The notes under the pieces: model-generated
The model's database searches: none
Told to the model about the DNA's origin: nothing
Seen by the model: the letters and a program-made list of their open reading frames with translations, nothing else
Shown here: positions 22,201 to 34,447 of the stretch, piece after piece
How the letters are laid out: each line of letters starts with the position of its first letter
Position numbering within the stretch: position 1 is the stretch's first letter
Made by a program: the position numbers and the translations under genes
Assembly: GCA_003999685.1 (NCBI GenBank)
Contig: CP021227.1
Location: 744,001 to 808,000 of the forward strand
Source: Taiwanofungus camphoratus
Taxonomy: Eukaryota; Basidiomycota; Agaricomycetes; Polyporales; Taiwanofungaceae
DNA length: 64,000 nt
Direction: 5' to 3'

Positions 22201-22788
22201 TGCAACCTCTAGGTAACTAATCTCTACCTCAGTGCGGAACTGTTGGCGAACATGGCGTAATCATGCCGCCACCCCTGCCCCTCACTTCAGAGCGACTGGA
22301 GAGGCACGGGCTGTTCCTAATTGAAGATGGTCAGACTATCTTCCTATGGGTGGGACGTGATGCGGTGCCTCAGCTCATTATGGATGTGTTTAATCTGCCG
22401 ACCTATGAGGTGCTGCGTGGTGGGAAGGTGAGTGATGGAGGAGATCTCTCTAGCTACAGATATCTATTACTGAGATTCCCTGAATTCATCAGGTGACGCT
22501 ACCGGTCCTTGATAACCCTTTCTCGCAGCGGGTGAACGCTGTCGTACAAAAGACGCGGGAAATGCGCCGCGGGCCATACTACCCACACCTATATGTCGTG
22601 AAGGAGGACGGGGAACCTCCACTAAGGTTGTGGGCTCTGAGTTGCCTCATTCAAGATCGTGCAGATGTATTGCCCAGCTATCAGCAGTTCATCTCCCAAT
22701 TGAGAGATAAAGTAAGTGTTGACGTTGTACTAGATTTTTGGTAACCTTCACATCGTCTCTTGTGCAGGTCAATGGGTCTAGTTACTAA
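19242..22788 (+). CDS. SEC24: SEC24, COPII coat cargo-binding subunit, with N-terminal WW domain
   Basis: Fourteen exons give 937 residues. Exons 1-3 start at 19242, 19344 and 19423. The last is 22768-22788. Sec24 binds cargo and pairs with Sec23 on ER exit sites. Domains in order: WW domain (LPPGWVAEW then [11 protein letters not shown], about 8-40), Pro/Gln-rich linker, zinc finger with CRRC and CCMC about 20 residues apart, trunk ([16 protein letters not shown]), beta-barrel ([17 protein letters not shown]), helical segment, and gelsolin-like domain ([20 protein letters not shown]). The WW module is absent from yeast and animal Sec24 but I recall it in basidiomycete homologues. The intron after exon 4 (20579-20632) appears to use GC instead of GT as donor. 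All other junctions are GT-AG and in phase. Confidence 0.92.
20579..20632 (+). other. Candidate GC-AG intron in SEC24
   Basis: Conservation requires YFFSMP to join PGTNESS, which places the donor at GCGAGT after CCG and the acceptor at CTTAG. No GT donor nearby keeps the phase. GC-AG introns are a known minor class, spliced by the normal spliceosome. Confidence 0.65.
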
Positions 22789-23046
22789 AGGGACAGTCTA
22801 GTCTTGGGAGTCGATAATAAACATGAACGTCTTCATTATTATTTGTCGCGTACTTTATAACATATAGGTCTTTTGTTCTCGAAGAGATAAAGCCTCAAGT
22901 TCATGTGCTTGCCACTGATGGACCATATCTAGGTGGCCAGTTTGTCATACGGTGACGACAGGAATGTCTGACGTGCAGCAATTCGTAGACAACATATACA
23001 AAGCAACATATGATAACATATCAAACAATGTAGTCCAGTATGATTG

Positions 23047-25512
23047 CTAGCGTTTCCTTCGTGTAGAGCCTTTTGGTGCTGCCGCTGTCGACTTGCGGGC
23101 GCTCCTAGACTTAGCAGAAGGCTTTTGTGGTGATGCTGGTTCCGGCGACGACGATCCAACGGAGGATACAGTAGACAACCGCGTTGAACGCCTTGGGCGC
23201 ACCGGCTCCACATTTTGCATATCGTCTTGACCACCACCTCTTGTAGAACGACTTTTGCGAGCGATTCGTCGCACCGGTGGAGCCGGAGGCAGAGGCGCTA
23301 CGACATCTTCATCTTCCTCCTCATCTTCATCCATCAATGAGCCGGGAAGACTCCGTCCAAAGTCTCTTTCTTTCACAGCCTTGAGCGTACGGAGGGCACG
23401 CGTTTGGGGATGTGGCGGCGAAGGCGAACGCTGTGGCTGCACCGATGGTTGTTCCCTGCGTGAAGCTCGACTTGGCCGTTGGGTTTCGTTTTCTCCGTCC
23501 GACTCAGGAAAGAATGCGCCAGGTGGCATCTTGGTCTCAGTTCTCAACCTAGCGGGATGCGGTTTGCTGATGTTTTCAGCAGGAGGCGAGAACACCGAAA
23601 TAGAGAACTCTGCAGAAACGCCGCTCTCATCGGTCTGAGACTGGTCTGTACGCGAGGTTTCTGCATGTCCGTTCTCACGTAGCTCCTCGTCGGAGTGCAT
23701 GTTGACGTCGTCGTCAGTAATGCCGCTACTAAGTGAAGTTGGGGACATGATTTTCTCCGGAACGGGATGTCTCGAATTGACAGATTCCCGAGGTATCTCT
23801 TGGCCCCAGGCGCGCTTCACTCCAGCTGTAGCTGGAGGCTTGTAGAATGCGTTAGGAACTTGGTTCGCGCTACCTGTAACATCGAACAGGGACCCGGTGC
23901 GGGAATTATTTGACAAGGTGCTCGGGCCACTCTGCATGGAATGATTTGCAAGAGAGGTCTGGAACCTGGACGGTCCTGCCAGCGCCGTACCACCAGCCGA
24001 CTTCGAGAATAAAGCAGATGTAGGAATCGTCGTGTTTGAGGCGGGAACAAGCGCCTGGGCGCGCGGTACATTTCTCCTAGGTATAGGTACCTCGGTGACC
24101 GAGTTAGGCGCAGGTCCACCGAAACGCGGGGCCCCAGAACGTTGAGGTATTGCAGGGATCTGGGCTTCGACGAACGGAGCTGGCACCCGGTTGGCTGCAG
24201 CAGACGATGCTGGTCCGTTGACCATCGGCGGCGTACGGACGCTCTCCAAAGACGTACCAAGGTCGCTTATGTTGCCGACCTTTGATGACCGCGACTGGCC
24301 ACTGCCCGAAGCAGATAAAGACAATGAGCCCTTGCCTTGCGCAAGATGCTCTAGCTCCACCTCCAAGAGCCGACGTTCGGCTTCAGGCATTGTCGTCATG
24401 ATATCATCCATCATCTGTTTTCGTTCCAGCGCAGCTTTCGATGATCTGTCGCCTGGTCTGCTCCGAGCTGCAAATTGATGGTCCATTTTGATTGCGACCG
24501 CATACTGGCCGCCTTGAATAAGACGCAAACAGACCAGGTCTTGTATAGCCGCAACGGATGACAACGGAATATGAGAGGGTGGGTCCACAGCATACATATG
24601 TAACAATGATTGCTCATAGCTGGACAAGGGTAACGCTAAGAGTTGTTTGAGAGGCAGGACACGCGGTTTTGCTGAGCAGGGCGGTCAACGACCCATTATA
24701 GTGATGGCTACACTGCATGATGAACTCACGCGCAAAGCACCAGTCAAGGATCTTGCGGATTAGTCGTTCTCTCATGTCGCTCATCTCTGAATATGTCCTT
24801 TGGTACTGCCATGCTTCCATGAGGCTTCCATCTGCCAACGCTATTGTGTATGCATCAATGTCGTCGGGTTCTGTTAGAAGCGGTTTCGCTGTCCGTATAT
24901 ATCTCCGGATGAGAGGATTGGAATTGTCTGTCAGAGATATGGCTTGCATGATCTTCGACGTGTAGTCCCTGTTTAGGCGCGCGTCTGACAGTAAACTCAC
25001 AGCTCTCTGGTTGACACGTTATTCAGGCGAGACCGTAAAGGCACGGCATGACACATACCTGAACATCGATCCCTGTGTCCAGATGCCAATACGCGTCCGA
25101 CAGCGCCACGAACTGTGGCGGTATACCTCTCTGTTCCTTGAAACCCTCTTCACGCCCGTCCTGGTGCCATTTGAGCAGAAAATAGATAAGAGAGTCCTGC
25201 TTGAGCACATCATAAGTAGAGTCCTCGATTGCGTCCAATAGGCGCTGCAATGAAGATTCGTCTCTGGGTGGGTACAAGGAGTTTGGGTGACGGATACCAC
25301 CAGACGACAGGAGGATGTCGAAGATGAGCACATCCGACATCATGACACGCCTTTTCTCTATCTCCTGAGGCCTTGGAGGGCGCCATGGAAACTTCTCTGG
25401 AGTAAGGTCAAATAGCGCGATCAGTTCGACTGGCTCTTCGTGCACATCATCCTGCCATGACGTGAGTGAGATCTTCGGGTGATGCTAGCTTGGCGAAACG
25501 TACAACGTCCAT
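23047..25512 (-). CDS. ELYS-like nuclear pore complex assembly protein
   Basis: Four exons (25512-25504, 25451-25059, 25006-24730, 24671-23047) give 767 residues. The N-terminal 270 residues form the ELYS-like helical domain: FPWRPPRPQEIEKRR, LIFDILLSSGG, QDSLIYFLLKWHQD, the LNRDYTSKIMQAI segment and AVSLL/PLSSYEQSLLHMYA. In other fungi this domain belongs to the Y-complex associated ELYS protein on the nuclear pore. The remaining 450 residues are disordered, Ser/Pro-rich and end in basic patches such as RRSTRLS and RSARKSTAAAPKGSTRRKR, resembling AT-hook or nuclear-localisation sequence. The first exon is only nine bases (Met-Asp-Val). It is needed because the frame upstream of exon 2 is closed, and the resulting start MDVDDVHEEP fits the family. 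Confidence 0.85.
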
Positions 25513-27718
25513 GGTCAGTAGTTTACCTAGTTTTGCTGGTTGGCTGTACCAAAGTCGATAGGAAAAGCCTCCTCGGTATTCAGTCAAAGTGAAGAAAGAG
25601 CGAAAGCTTCCGATGTGCAGAGCGCTCAGGATAAGTAACTATGTGCTTTGGCCCGTCGTTTGCTGCTATTGTCTCCACCACTGAAAAGCCTGAGACCACC
25701 AACTCAATATAGCAGACAAGCACGCCAGGCGTAATATCATCCAAGGGCAGCGAGCACAGGGACAGTAGACAATGATGCGCGAGCAGATTTTCAGTAGCAT
25801 ACAAGGTTGCCGGCGTTGCGGGGCGAACAAATGTCACGTGCGCAGAACGCGTTTGTGGCCACGCGATCGTCGGCGTTTGATTTCGATGCTCTTTTTTTAT
25901 TTACCTTATTTAATTCCTCGTGTTTGTAGATAATAAGTGGACTCTGAGTCTCAGGCAGCGGCATAACCCAGAACGAGGTGGTCATTCTCGATATCTGGCG
26001 CCCAACCATGCCTGCGGCCTGCCGGAAAAGCGACTGCAGCCCGTTAAGGCCGTACAAGTTCCCAGCCCAACCGCACTAGGCTGTGTAGATCACAACACCG
26101 CCTACAGTTTTCAGCAGTGTTGTGAGGGACACTTGGGGTTTACACAAGGTCTCCCTACGGTTTTCGGAGGTGAGAACACTTTTGGGTGAGACTTACTGGT
26201 TGGCAATGCCACCGTCTACCCACCTTTTGAGCAGTTCCGACGCCTTAGTTTCGGCTGTCGTACCACTCTGATTTGGATGGTCGCCGACTTACATCCGGAA
26301 AACCCACTGCCATAGCTCTGCAGCGTTTTGGTATACCCTCATTGTTTTGCACGGTATCCATACTATCATAAAGCTCAATGACCAGCTAGATGATTTCTAT
26401 GTTGTCATCATGACTGCTGGCAAACGGGATTTGAAGCGATGTTGCTAACAACCTCAATTAAAGCGAAGCATAATCGGTGGTAGCATCCTGTTGGTGATTC
26501 GCTTTCTGTTGTCGGTACTTGCAAGGGACAACCAAGGCATGTGATATGTCAGCACCCATGGATCGAGCGATGTCAAGAGGTGGAAAATGCGTCAAATTGT
26601 ATACCAAATGCCATGACCAAGTTCTACCTCCGCTGCGTTTAATGGGGTGTTGCGAACTGTATCCGCATTACTTTGATGAAATAATGCATTTTGTCACTTA
26701 CACTGTCAATTTTATCTGGACTCTGGAGGGAATGAGTCAAGCACAGCAAGTTAACCCTTTCTGTGACCATAGATTATCACAGGTTCATCAATCATGCTTT
26801 CCCGCGCGTCGCAATGTATCGTACTTCTAGGTTTGACGACTATCGCAGGTGCTTGCCTTCCAAACTGTGCTTCATCACAGTCCGTCTCAACACCTCTTTG
26901 CTCTCACCACCACAACACGCCTGTGTGAGCAACTTATTCTCGAGGTTTCCTCTACACGAGCCTCATGTAGGGGTCGGCAGCAGCCTTTAGGATTGGCGCA
27001 CTATTGATCCTGTGTACATTTGGCGCAGAATTTGCGTCAGGGAAGAATAATTGACCTTGTCACCGGAGGTGCTATCGCCCCAGACAGTACTGCACACTTG
27101 TCGCAACCTAGAACGGTCTTTTTCTCTTAGTCTTCTTGCGTTGGCCGAACCTTTTGCTCCTGCTAGTAATCCCATGCAACGACGTCATCGTTAAGTTCTC
27201 ATCCCTACTAATGAATAATGTCAGGACAACAGTCTGTGCGGATGGTCTATGTGAACACTTTATGGCGGTACCCGAAGACTTTTAGACTTGTGCACTAATG
27301 GCTGTCTCTCAGGCAACTTTCCCACTGACAAATGTCTCACCGTCGTATATGTCAACAAGCACGTCATCATAGGGTTTGTTGTCTCAACTCTAGATAGTTT
27401 CGCAAAATCCACCGCACGAGAAAAGCTTACCTTTCATATTATTGTCGCCATTACACTTCGATAGTGTCCAGTGGTTGCAATCGCGCTCAGGACAAATCGT
27501 ATTTCACATAAACCAATCTCAGAGAGTAAATGAGATGTACGTGGTTTCCTACACTGTGTCAGATCAAAACGTATTATACAGATGATACATATCGAGAAGA
27601 GTGTTGCCGTATTTTTCCCCAGTCTGATTTCTACTTAATGAAAACAACGCTTCCGGACTAGCCTAAGGAACGCGGTCAGGTGATTACAGCTCCTTCTCTC
27701 CTGTCGTCGGAGAGCACA
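25513..27718. other. Intergenic, 2.2 kb; one unassigned minus-strand frame at 25580-25837
   Basis: The only frame with protein-like composition is minus 25837-25580 (85 codons, beginning MTFVRPATPATLYATENLLA). It has no family I recognise and ends shortly before the ELYS gene start. A second frame at 26009-25791 (minus) contains TTSFWVMPLPETQSPLIIY and a possible donor. The two could be exons of one small gene, but I cannot show that. From 26200 to 27700 I see nothing. Confidence 0.35.
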
Positions 27719-28055
27719 TTATACGACCTTGGCACCCTTTCCGCCAGCCTTAGCACCAGCACCGGCCGCACCAGCGTTAGAGTTGCGAGCTGCAGCAGCC
27801 TGAGCGCGAGCAGGGAAGGAGCCCTTGCTGGAGTCATTTCCACCCTTCGCCTGCATCGTCAAGGTCAGCATCAATAAACGGCATGTTATGTTTTCCGGTC
27901 ACTTACTTGCGTGGACTGTATACGCGCCGCGTCTGCGGGGGTTGTCTTGCTGGAACCGGTAGCAGCTGTGGCCCGAACAAGATACTCATCAGCACTGCAT
28001 CACCGGTGATGGGGAGTTGCACCAGACCACCGCGGGATCCACCTTTAGCCGGCAT
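27719..28055 (-). CDS. Small SMP-domain (seed-maturation-type) protein, provisional model
   Basis: The C-terminal part is clear: minus-strand exon pieces on either side of the intron 27906-27851 encode TPADAARIQSTQ and AKGGNDSSKGSFPARAQAAA, ending in Ala/Gly/Lys-rich sequence and a stop at 27719. This matches short fungal proteins with a seed maturation protein (SMP) domain, hydrophilic and associated with stress or desiccation tolerance in plants. The ATG at 28055 (MPAKGGSRGG) is a plausible start, but it is in a different phase from the SMP exon. At least one more intron between about 28030 and 27975 is needed, and I could not fix its boundaries. The start is therefore uncertain and the SMP exons are firmer. 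Function in this fungus is inferred from the family only. Confidence 0.6.
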
Positions 28056-29792
28056 GATGGTTGTGAGTTAAGTAGCGGTTGACGATGCAGGTGAGTGAGA
28101 TGTAGAGTGGATGCTGCCTGCTAGAAATGCAGCAGACGGGCCTTTATAGCCTTCGCCTCTCGATGTAGACCATGCGGAACTCAAGTTTGCGCGAAATTTC
28201 TCGTTGGCTAGCGGCTGTAATACGGTTGAACGCGGCGAGCGCAGGTCAGGAGGTTCATCGTTGGCATTTAATCTCCGTGCATGAACACCTGCGAGCGTAA
28301 TGATATCGCCCACGGATATCGCAGGGTGTTCCTTTCGGACTGGTTGAACCATCTTGATAGTACCTCTTGAGGTCATCCGCTCGGTCTTATTGCGCACAAG
28401 ATCGTAGCGATATTCCTATCACAATCAAGATTTACTTATTACGAAAGCTGCTCAGTCTTCATTTGTAAGATCTGCGAGAAGCGACTTAGTGAAGCTAGAG
28501 AATGGTCCCTTACAGCCGACCTCTGCTGTGCCAAAAGGATAGGTCGCACGTCAGAAAGACGAAGTTCCGCGAGCATTTGGCCTTCGTTCATCCTCGTAAT
28601 AGCGCTGATCACGAGAGCTTGTCAGTACATCCTCGTATACACATATTGATAATCATACAGATGCATTGTGAACCTCCCTTAAAGCCAGGACACATAGAGC
28701 TTCATGCAAGAATTAGAACAGGTACCAAAGTTGGTGCATGTTGGTATAGGAATATGAAATGTGCCACCACGCATTGTTACTGGCAGCTGAGTGCAAGACA
28801 ATCAACCGGACACTGTAGGCGGAACTTGCTAGACGTGGCAATATCAGCTTCCATAAGGGTACATTCTGTGTGACAAGAAAACGACCTTCACCGTCAAATG
28901 ATTCCAGGCATCATCCTGCCTTTTTGACATGAACGGCCACGATAGGCAGTCGACATAGGTTCTCGAGTCATATATTTCCTTGTGGCTTTGTAAATGTATT
29001 GGAGGCGCATGCCGAAGAGCAGACTGTAAAGTCATCCAGGCAATATCTGTGTGTCTTGCAAGATTGAAGGGCGCGAGCATATCTTTCAGAAGCCTGCAAC
29101 GGTAAGCAGCCAGCGTTTTCGAACTTCTTACGTGTAAGGATTGCTGGGATAAGGAAATTATTCTTCCGTGCTTGGCTCGGAGCAAGCGATATATTTCGAA
29201 GAAGCTTCTATCACACGAAAAGAGTATCATGCTGCTGAAAGATTAGGACTGGCTGAAATGGCCTTCTTTCAACATGCCCCGGGGCATATGCAAGGAAAAG
29301 TCCCTAGCTTTACGATTTTATTGACACCGTGTAATTCGGTCCGAAGGGCTACATGCGTACCTGGTCGATGAGTACTCAAGCTGATTAGATGTCCTTTGAC
29401 GTAGGTGACAAGACATGCTATCAAGTATGTTGTTTAGTTTGATGATGCTAGTGATTTTCATTGACAACGCTGCCATATCGCAAGGAGACTAGGATCACTG
29501 GAACTGACAGTGGAACAGACAATGATGGTCTATTTACCGGGTTCTAAAGACCTGCACTTGTCAGGTTCTGGTAAACAACCCATAGCGTTGCAGCTTAGCA
29601 TGTACCGCTGGCATTCGAGCTGGCAGACGCATTACGTTAATTTATTAGTATACGTGGGGCGAGCATGCTCGTGGGAGACGATCACATCGATTTGGATTTC
29701 GAGACCGTTACTTACAGGCTCAATGCATGTGCTTAAGCGAAAGTGGCGTTCGGCTTGATACCCTCCCAGCTCAGCAGGACAAACACAGTGCT
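28056..29792. other. Intergenic, no gene recognised
   Basis: 1.7 kb with two modest minus-strand frames (28397-28068, 109 codons; 29230-28844, 128 codons). Neither shows a family motif, conserved splice structure or transposon signature. The first overlaps the promoter area of the SMP gene. I treat both as unproven. Confidence 0.4.
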
Positions 29793-30790
29793 ATGAACTC
29801 TCGTCTGGCCCATAACCTGCCCGTCGAGCTCCTGTCTGAGGTGAGCATCTTCATTCGAGGCAATGTTTTCAGGTTGATATTGACTAGTACGACAACCTCT
29901 GTAAACAGAGTTCGTGAGATTTCAATTCTTTACTGTACTGGACCATTGCACTAAGCTTATTTGCCACGGCTATAGTCTTCCATTATGCAGCCGCACGAGA
30001 TCATTCCGTGGCTGCCAAACTTTGTCTCGTATGCCGTATGGCTCGTTCTTGGACGCTTCCACTACTCTATTCGACAGTCGCCCTGACTTCACCCTCCAAG
30101 ATGTCATCCTTCGCATCATCACTCACCCTTTCCTCTTCACAACCAGAAGACGCTGCCCTAGCCTCATATGTTTTCCATATCTGGTTTGGCCCGACCAGTG
30201 TAACTACCCAGCACGACTTGTCCTACATGTCGCCTGAATGGCCGCCAACCTTCATGCGCCAGATTTTGTCCACATGCACATCTCTGCGAGCATTGGCCGT
30301 TGTAAATTTTCCTCAGCATCTCTTCGGTCACATTGAGAATACCATACCTGCTTCGGTAGAGTCTCTATATCTCGGGCCCGATCATGGGCTCCTCGGCGAT
30401 CTGTCGCAGTTACGCTGTTACACAACTCTCCGGAATTTGGCGAGTGTAAATACCGTTTTGTCAGATTGGGAAATCGAACAAGTGGTGTCGTCTCCCTGCA
30501 TCCGTCGCTTTCGCCGCTTTTACAGTAGCTCCTACAGGATGTTACTCGCGTTCGGTCAGCTTCGGCTATTGAGCGAAGCGACATCTTTGGAACAAATGCA
30601 GATCATGTTCTGCGATGAGACCACGGATAGCGCTACCCTGGTCTTGAATCGCCTCTCGAATGAACACAAGGACATGTGCCAGGACAAGCGAGTGGTCCTG
30701 ACCCCGAAGTCATATCAGCCATATGGAGGGGTGGAAGACGAGATCCGCCTCATGTACGATGATTGGGAGGCAGGTTTTGGATTGTTCTAA
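29793..30790 (+). CDS. F-box/LRR-like protein, paralogue 1
   Basis: A short first exon (29793-29840) encodes a half F-box, HNLPVELLSE. After intron sequence the frame resumes at about 29972 with ARDHSVAAKLCLVCRMARSW, the second half of an F-box motif, and is open to the stop at 30790. The remaining 230 residues have weak leucine repeats (RQILSTCTSLRALAVVNF) and the ending YDDWEAGFGLF. F-box proteins of this kind are greatly expanded in Agaricomycetes and are thought to be SCF ubiquitin-ligase adaptors with unknown targets. The first splice does not keep phase with the donor I can see, so either a small exon is missing from my model or the copy is decayed. Its paralogue at 35322-36311 shows the same phase problem, which favours a missed exon. 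Confidence 0.65.
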
Positions 30791-31867
30791 TATCTCTGGA
30801 AATGACTTGATAATGATGGCTGTGGGTCTCTTTGATGATAAGTTATATGATCGTCAGGCGTCGATTGACAAATTTGCAGGTGTCTCCAACTTCTTTTCAA
30901 CTGCAGGTTTTAACCATGCGGAGAATAAAGGACAATCCCTCATCTCACAAACATGGATTGTAGTAATTCGGTTCTGAAAAGACTAGGTGTAGATCGGAGG
31001 GCTACCACGGACACACTTTGTTCTAGCATGAATGATCTCCTTGTCCGGCCGGGTATGTATCTGCATGCTTAGCATTGGTGCCTGGTAACCTACGTATATA
31101 GATAAGTATGAAAGTTGATTGAATTTCGATCAATGTTTGCTGATCATGACGGCCACTTGGAACTAATATATACGTATGTACATATTTCTGTGGGCACCGT
31201 GGTAGAATGTTCATGGATTTAATATCTCCAGCGCACCTATACTATCTCCCATGCGTTCGTGTTCGCTGGCTCATGGGCGGAAGGCAACCTCGTCACTAGA
31301 GTTCAGGCTGGTTGGCATCGTACGGGCTGGTGTGGACTCCGTGGACCTCTCACCACTAGACACTGGATCTGCGTGTCTACGAAGTATTCGAAACAGAAAC
31401 CTCATCTCTGACTCTTACACCTGGCGACAATCGGGCGGCTGTTTATGAGCGCTTGTCCCGAACATGACCATATGATTTCGCATGTCATAACCGCAAACGT
31501 GCGTCGACTTGGACTCCAACGGAACTCAATCCTTATCTCTATATTACCGAGCGCGGGTCCGCATGCAGACGATCTGCCACGCTTTATGTACATCAGTCAA
31601 AGGTGTGCTCGAAGGCTCGAAGGTAAGCGGACTTTGAAGTCTCCACCAATCAAAGTTGCTTTCGTCTCACTGACTGATTATAATTTCAGTTTCCTCCTGT
31701 CAGGTTGAAGAATTCTGTTGCCAAAATAGAACAAACAGTTCCTCATACACTGTATCCATTATCAGAACCTAGTGTTTGCAGTCGATGGATCCGACATCTT
31801 GCCTACTTACCTCTTTTCAATCCTTCACTTCGTCCTTGCCCGCAATTCGACGCTTTCAATAACACCT
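30791..31867. other. Intergenic, no gene recognised
   Basis: About 1.1 kb between the F-box gene and the co-oriented transporter. Only short random frames are visible. The region before 31868 presumably carries the transporter promoter, but I found no clear core element. Confidence 0.45.
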
Positions 31868-34447
31868 ATGGACAGCGCCCTATCTAAACCTGATGTATAT
31901 GAAAACGCAACTAAGAACCATGCTGATGTTGAGGCAGCCGCAGTGCATATCGAACTGCAGGACGTTTATGGTGGGGAAGAATCAATCGTCGACCCCATCT
32001 ATCGTGCAAAGGATAGGATCTTGACCCAGGCATTCCAGGAAATTGGAATGGGAAAGTATCAGGTGTGTGATTGTAATATTATGCTTTCTATTTATCCTTG
32101 GAAGGTTATGACGTCTTGTGGATGGATCGATACGAGTCGAAGATCGAAGACATGAATTAGTTGTGCCCAATTTCCAAGATGAATTGCTCCTAGATGCCAG
32201 TTTGCCGTAGATTTCGCTGGATCATAAATATTTGCAGATCTCAACGAACACAGATCTCGGTGGAAATCGCCTTTTACCTTTCCTTGAGAGGTCGATCTAA
32301 CATTGTCCAACGTGCTTACTTAAACGTGCTCTGATGTTTCTTCTGGCAGTGGTACCTGTTCATTGTAGGAGGTTTCGGTTGGCTTTCGTAGGCGTCTCTT
32401 TAGTCAGTTTGATTGGTAATCCTAATAACCAACTTGACTTTTTTTGTCCATGAAGTGACAATCTATGGCCTGTGAGTACATTCAATCGTGATCGGCGCAT
32501 GAGCACTCAGCCGTTAGCTCTGAATTCTTATTCAGACCGTGACCGGTCTGATCCTGTCGCCTGTGATCGACGAGTTTGGATCGCAGAGTGCATGGCTCAA
32601 GCTTGGGCAAGGTATAGGCTTGCTCGTAGGCGCCGTGTTCTGGGGAACAGCCTCTGATGCCTGGGGTCGGCGGTAGGTTCGGTGTGATCTTGATGAAGTT
32701 GATGCAAGCTAAAGGATTATATCCTTCCTTGTTAATAGATGGTGCTTCAACCTCACATTGTTCATCACGGGTGTGTTTGGAGTCGCTGCCGGCGGATCGC
32801 CAACCTACATCGCGCTGTGTTCACTGGTGACGATGTGGAGCGTGGGTGTGGGGGGAAACTTACCCGTAGACTCCGCTGTATTCTTAGGTGAGAAATGTGC
32901 TTCGGTGCTTCGGGTCATGCATTTAATATCGGAAATCCACTGTAGAATTCGTACCTGCATCTCATCAGTATCTCCTGACAGTTCTGTCCGTCTGGTGGGC
33001 GATTGGGCAACTGATCGCTAGCCTAGTACGTGCTCCACTTTCACAAAAAAAAACCGCATTACTTACACTCTGCCTTCTCAGGTGGCCTGGCCGCTCATCG
33101 CTAACTATTCCTGTGCCTCCGCCGCGGATTGTCCACGTTCCTCCAACGAGGGCTGGCGTTATTTCCTATATACAATGGGCGGGTTCATGTTACTCCTCTC
33201 CTTCTTGCGTGGCTTCGTTTTCAACCTGTACGAGTCTCCAAAGTATCTCATGAGCCGTGGCCGTGACGTAGAGGCCGTAGAGATTATGCAGCGTATTGCG
33301 CGTTACAATGGGCGCGTGTGTTCATTGACAGTGGACACGCTCCAGATTGTGGGAGAAGCGCGAGTAGAAGGCAAAAAAGAAGTACGGATGGAGACTAGTG
33401 CACGGGCCGCAGTCTTGAGGAGGGTGAGGAAGTACAGTGGCAGACATGTCAAATCACTGTTTGCTACCAAGAAGGTCGCACTTTCTACAAGCTTGCTGAT
33501 AATCATTTGGGGTGTGTTGCCAATCAATGCACGTACCCATGATCCTAATCTTGTTGTTTGAATTGAATCACAGCCCTAATCGGCTTGGGATATCCATTGT
33601 ACGTCGTCTGTCGTTGGCAGTGCCGTGGGATCAAACTGACTGATGTTGCCAAGATACAATGGTTTTGTTACCTATTTGTGAGTAGCCCTTCCTACTTTTG
33701 TATGCTGCAACTGAGTTGGTGGTTGATCTAACTCCATCAGTCTTTCCACGAGAGGGGTTGACTTCGGAGATGGATCAGTGTATATCACGTACCGAAATGT
33801 CAGTTGCGGATATGTCTAGATTCCCGGACTGTGACTCTGACCTAACTTTTTCCAGCAAGTAATTCTCAGTGTCATAGGTGTACCAGGTCCTATCATCGCA
33901 GGGTGGCTTGTCGAGCTCCCATACCTAGGCAGAAGGGGTACTCTGGCAATATCGACAAGTGCGTCTATTCTCACCACCTGATCGGTCTCCACCAATACCC
34001 ATGAGGGACTTTTGTGTACACTGCACTTGTACAGTCATCACCGGAGTATTCCTTTTTGCCAGTACTACTTCACGGACATCGAATGCATTGCTAGGGTGGA
34101 ACTGCGGATACTCGTTCACCAGTAACGTCATGTATGGCGTACTGTATGCTGTCTCGCCTGAGCTATTTCCCACAAAGGACAGGGGAACGGGTAATGCCAT
34201 CGTGGCAGCAGCCAACCGTATCTTTGGAGTGTTCGTATGTGAATTTCTGAGAAATGAGCAGGTTCATTTACTGACCGAATCCCTCGGCCGAATGTATCGG
34301 TCTTCTATGTTTTAGGCTCCTATCATCGCGCTCTATGCGAATATTGCGACCTCTGTGCCAATATATGTGGTCGGAGCACTCTTTCTTGTCGCAGGACTTA
34401 TTGCTCTATTGCTGCCATTTGAAACAAGAGGGAAGGCAGCGATTTGA
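31868..34447 (+). CDS. MFS transporter, sugar/SV2-like subfamily
   Basis: A multi-exon gene. Early exons are 31868-32062, 32350-32387, 32456-32471, 32536-32672, 32739-32887, 32946-33025 and 33082-33511. Later ones continue to the stop at 34447. The first 65 residues are cytosolic. Hydrophobic segments follow, with GLLVGAVFWGTASDAWGRR (the MFS loop 2-3 motif), YESPKYLMSRGRDVEAVEI after helix 6, and SPELFPTKDRGTGNA near helix 10-11. The end LLPFETRGKAAI resembles the sugar-porter PETKG signature. The proteins closest in my memory are fungal SV2-like and inorganic phosphate/sugar-type MFS carriers at the plasma membrane. The substrate is unknown. The first intron, 287 nt, is long for this genome. 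Confidence 0.85.
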
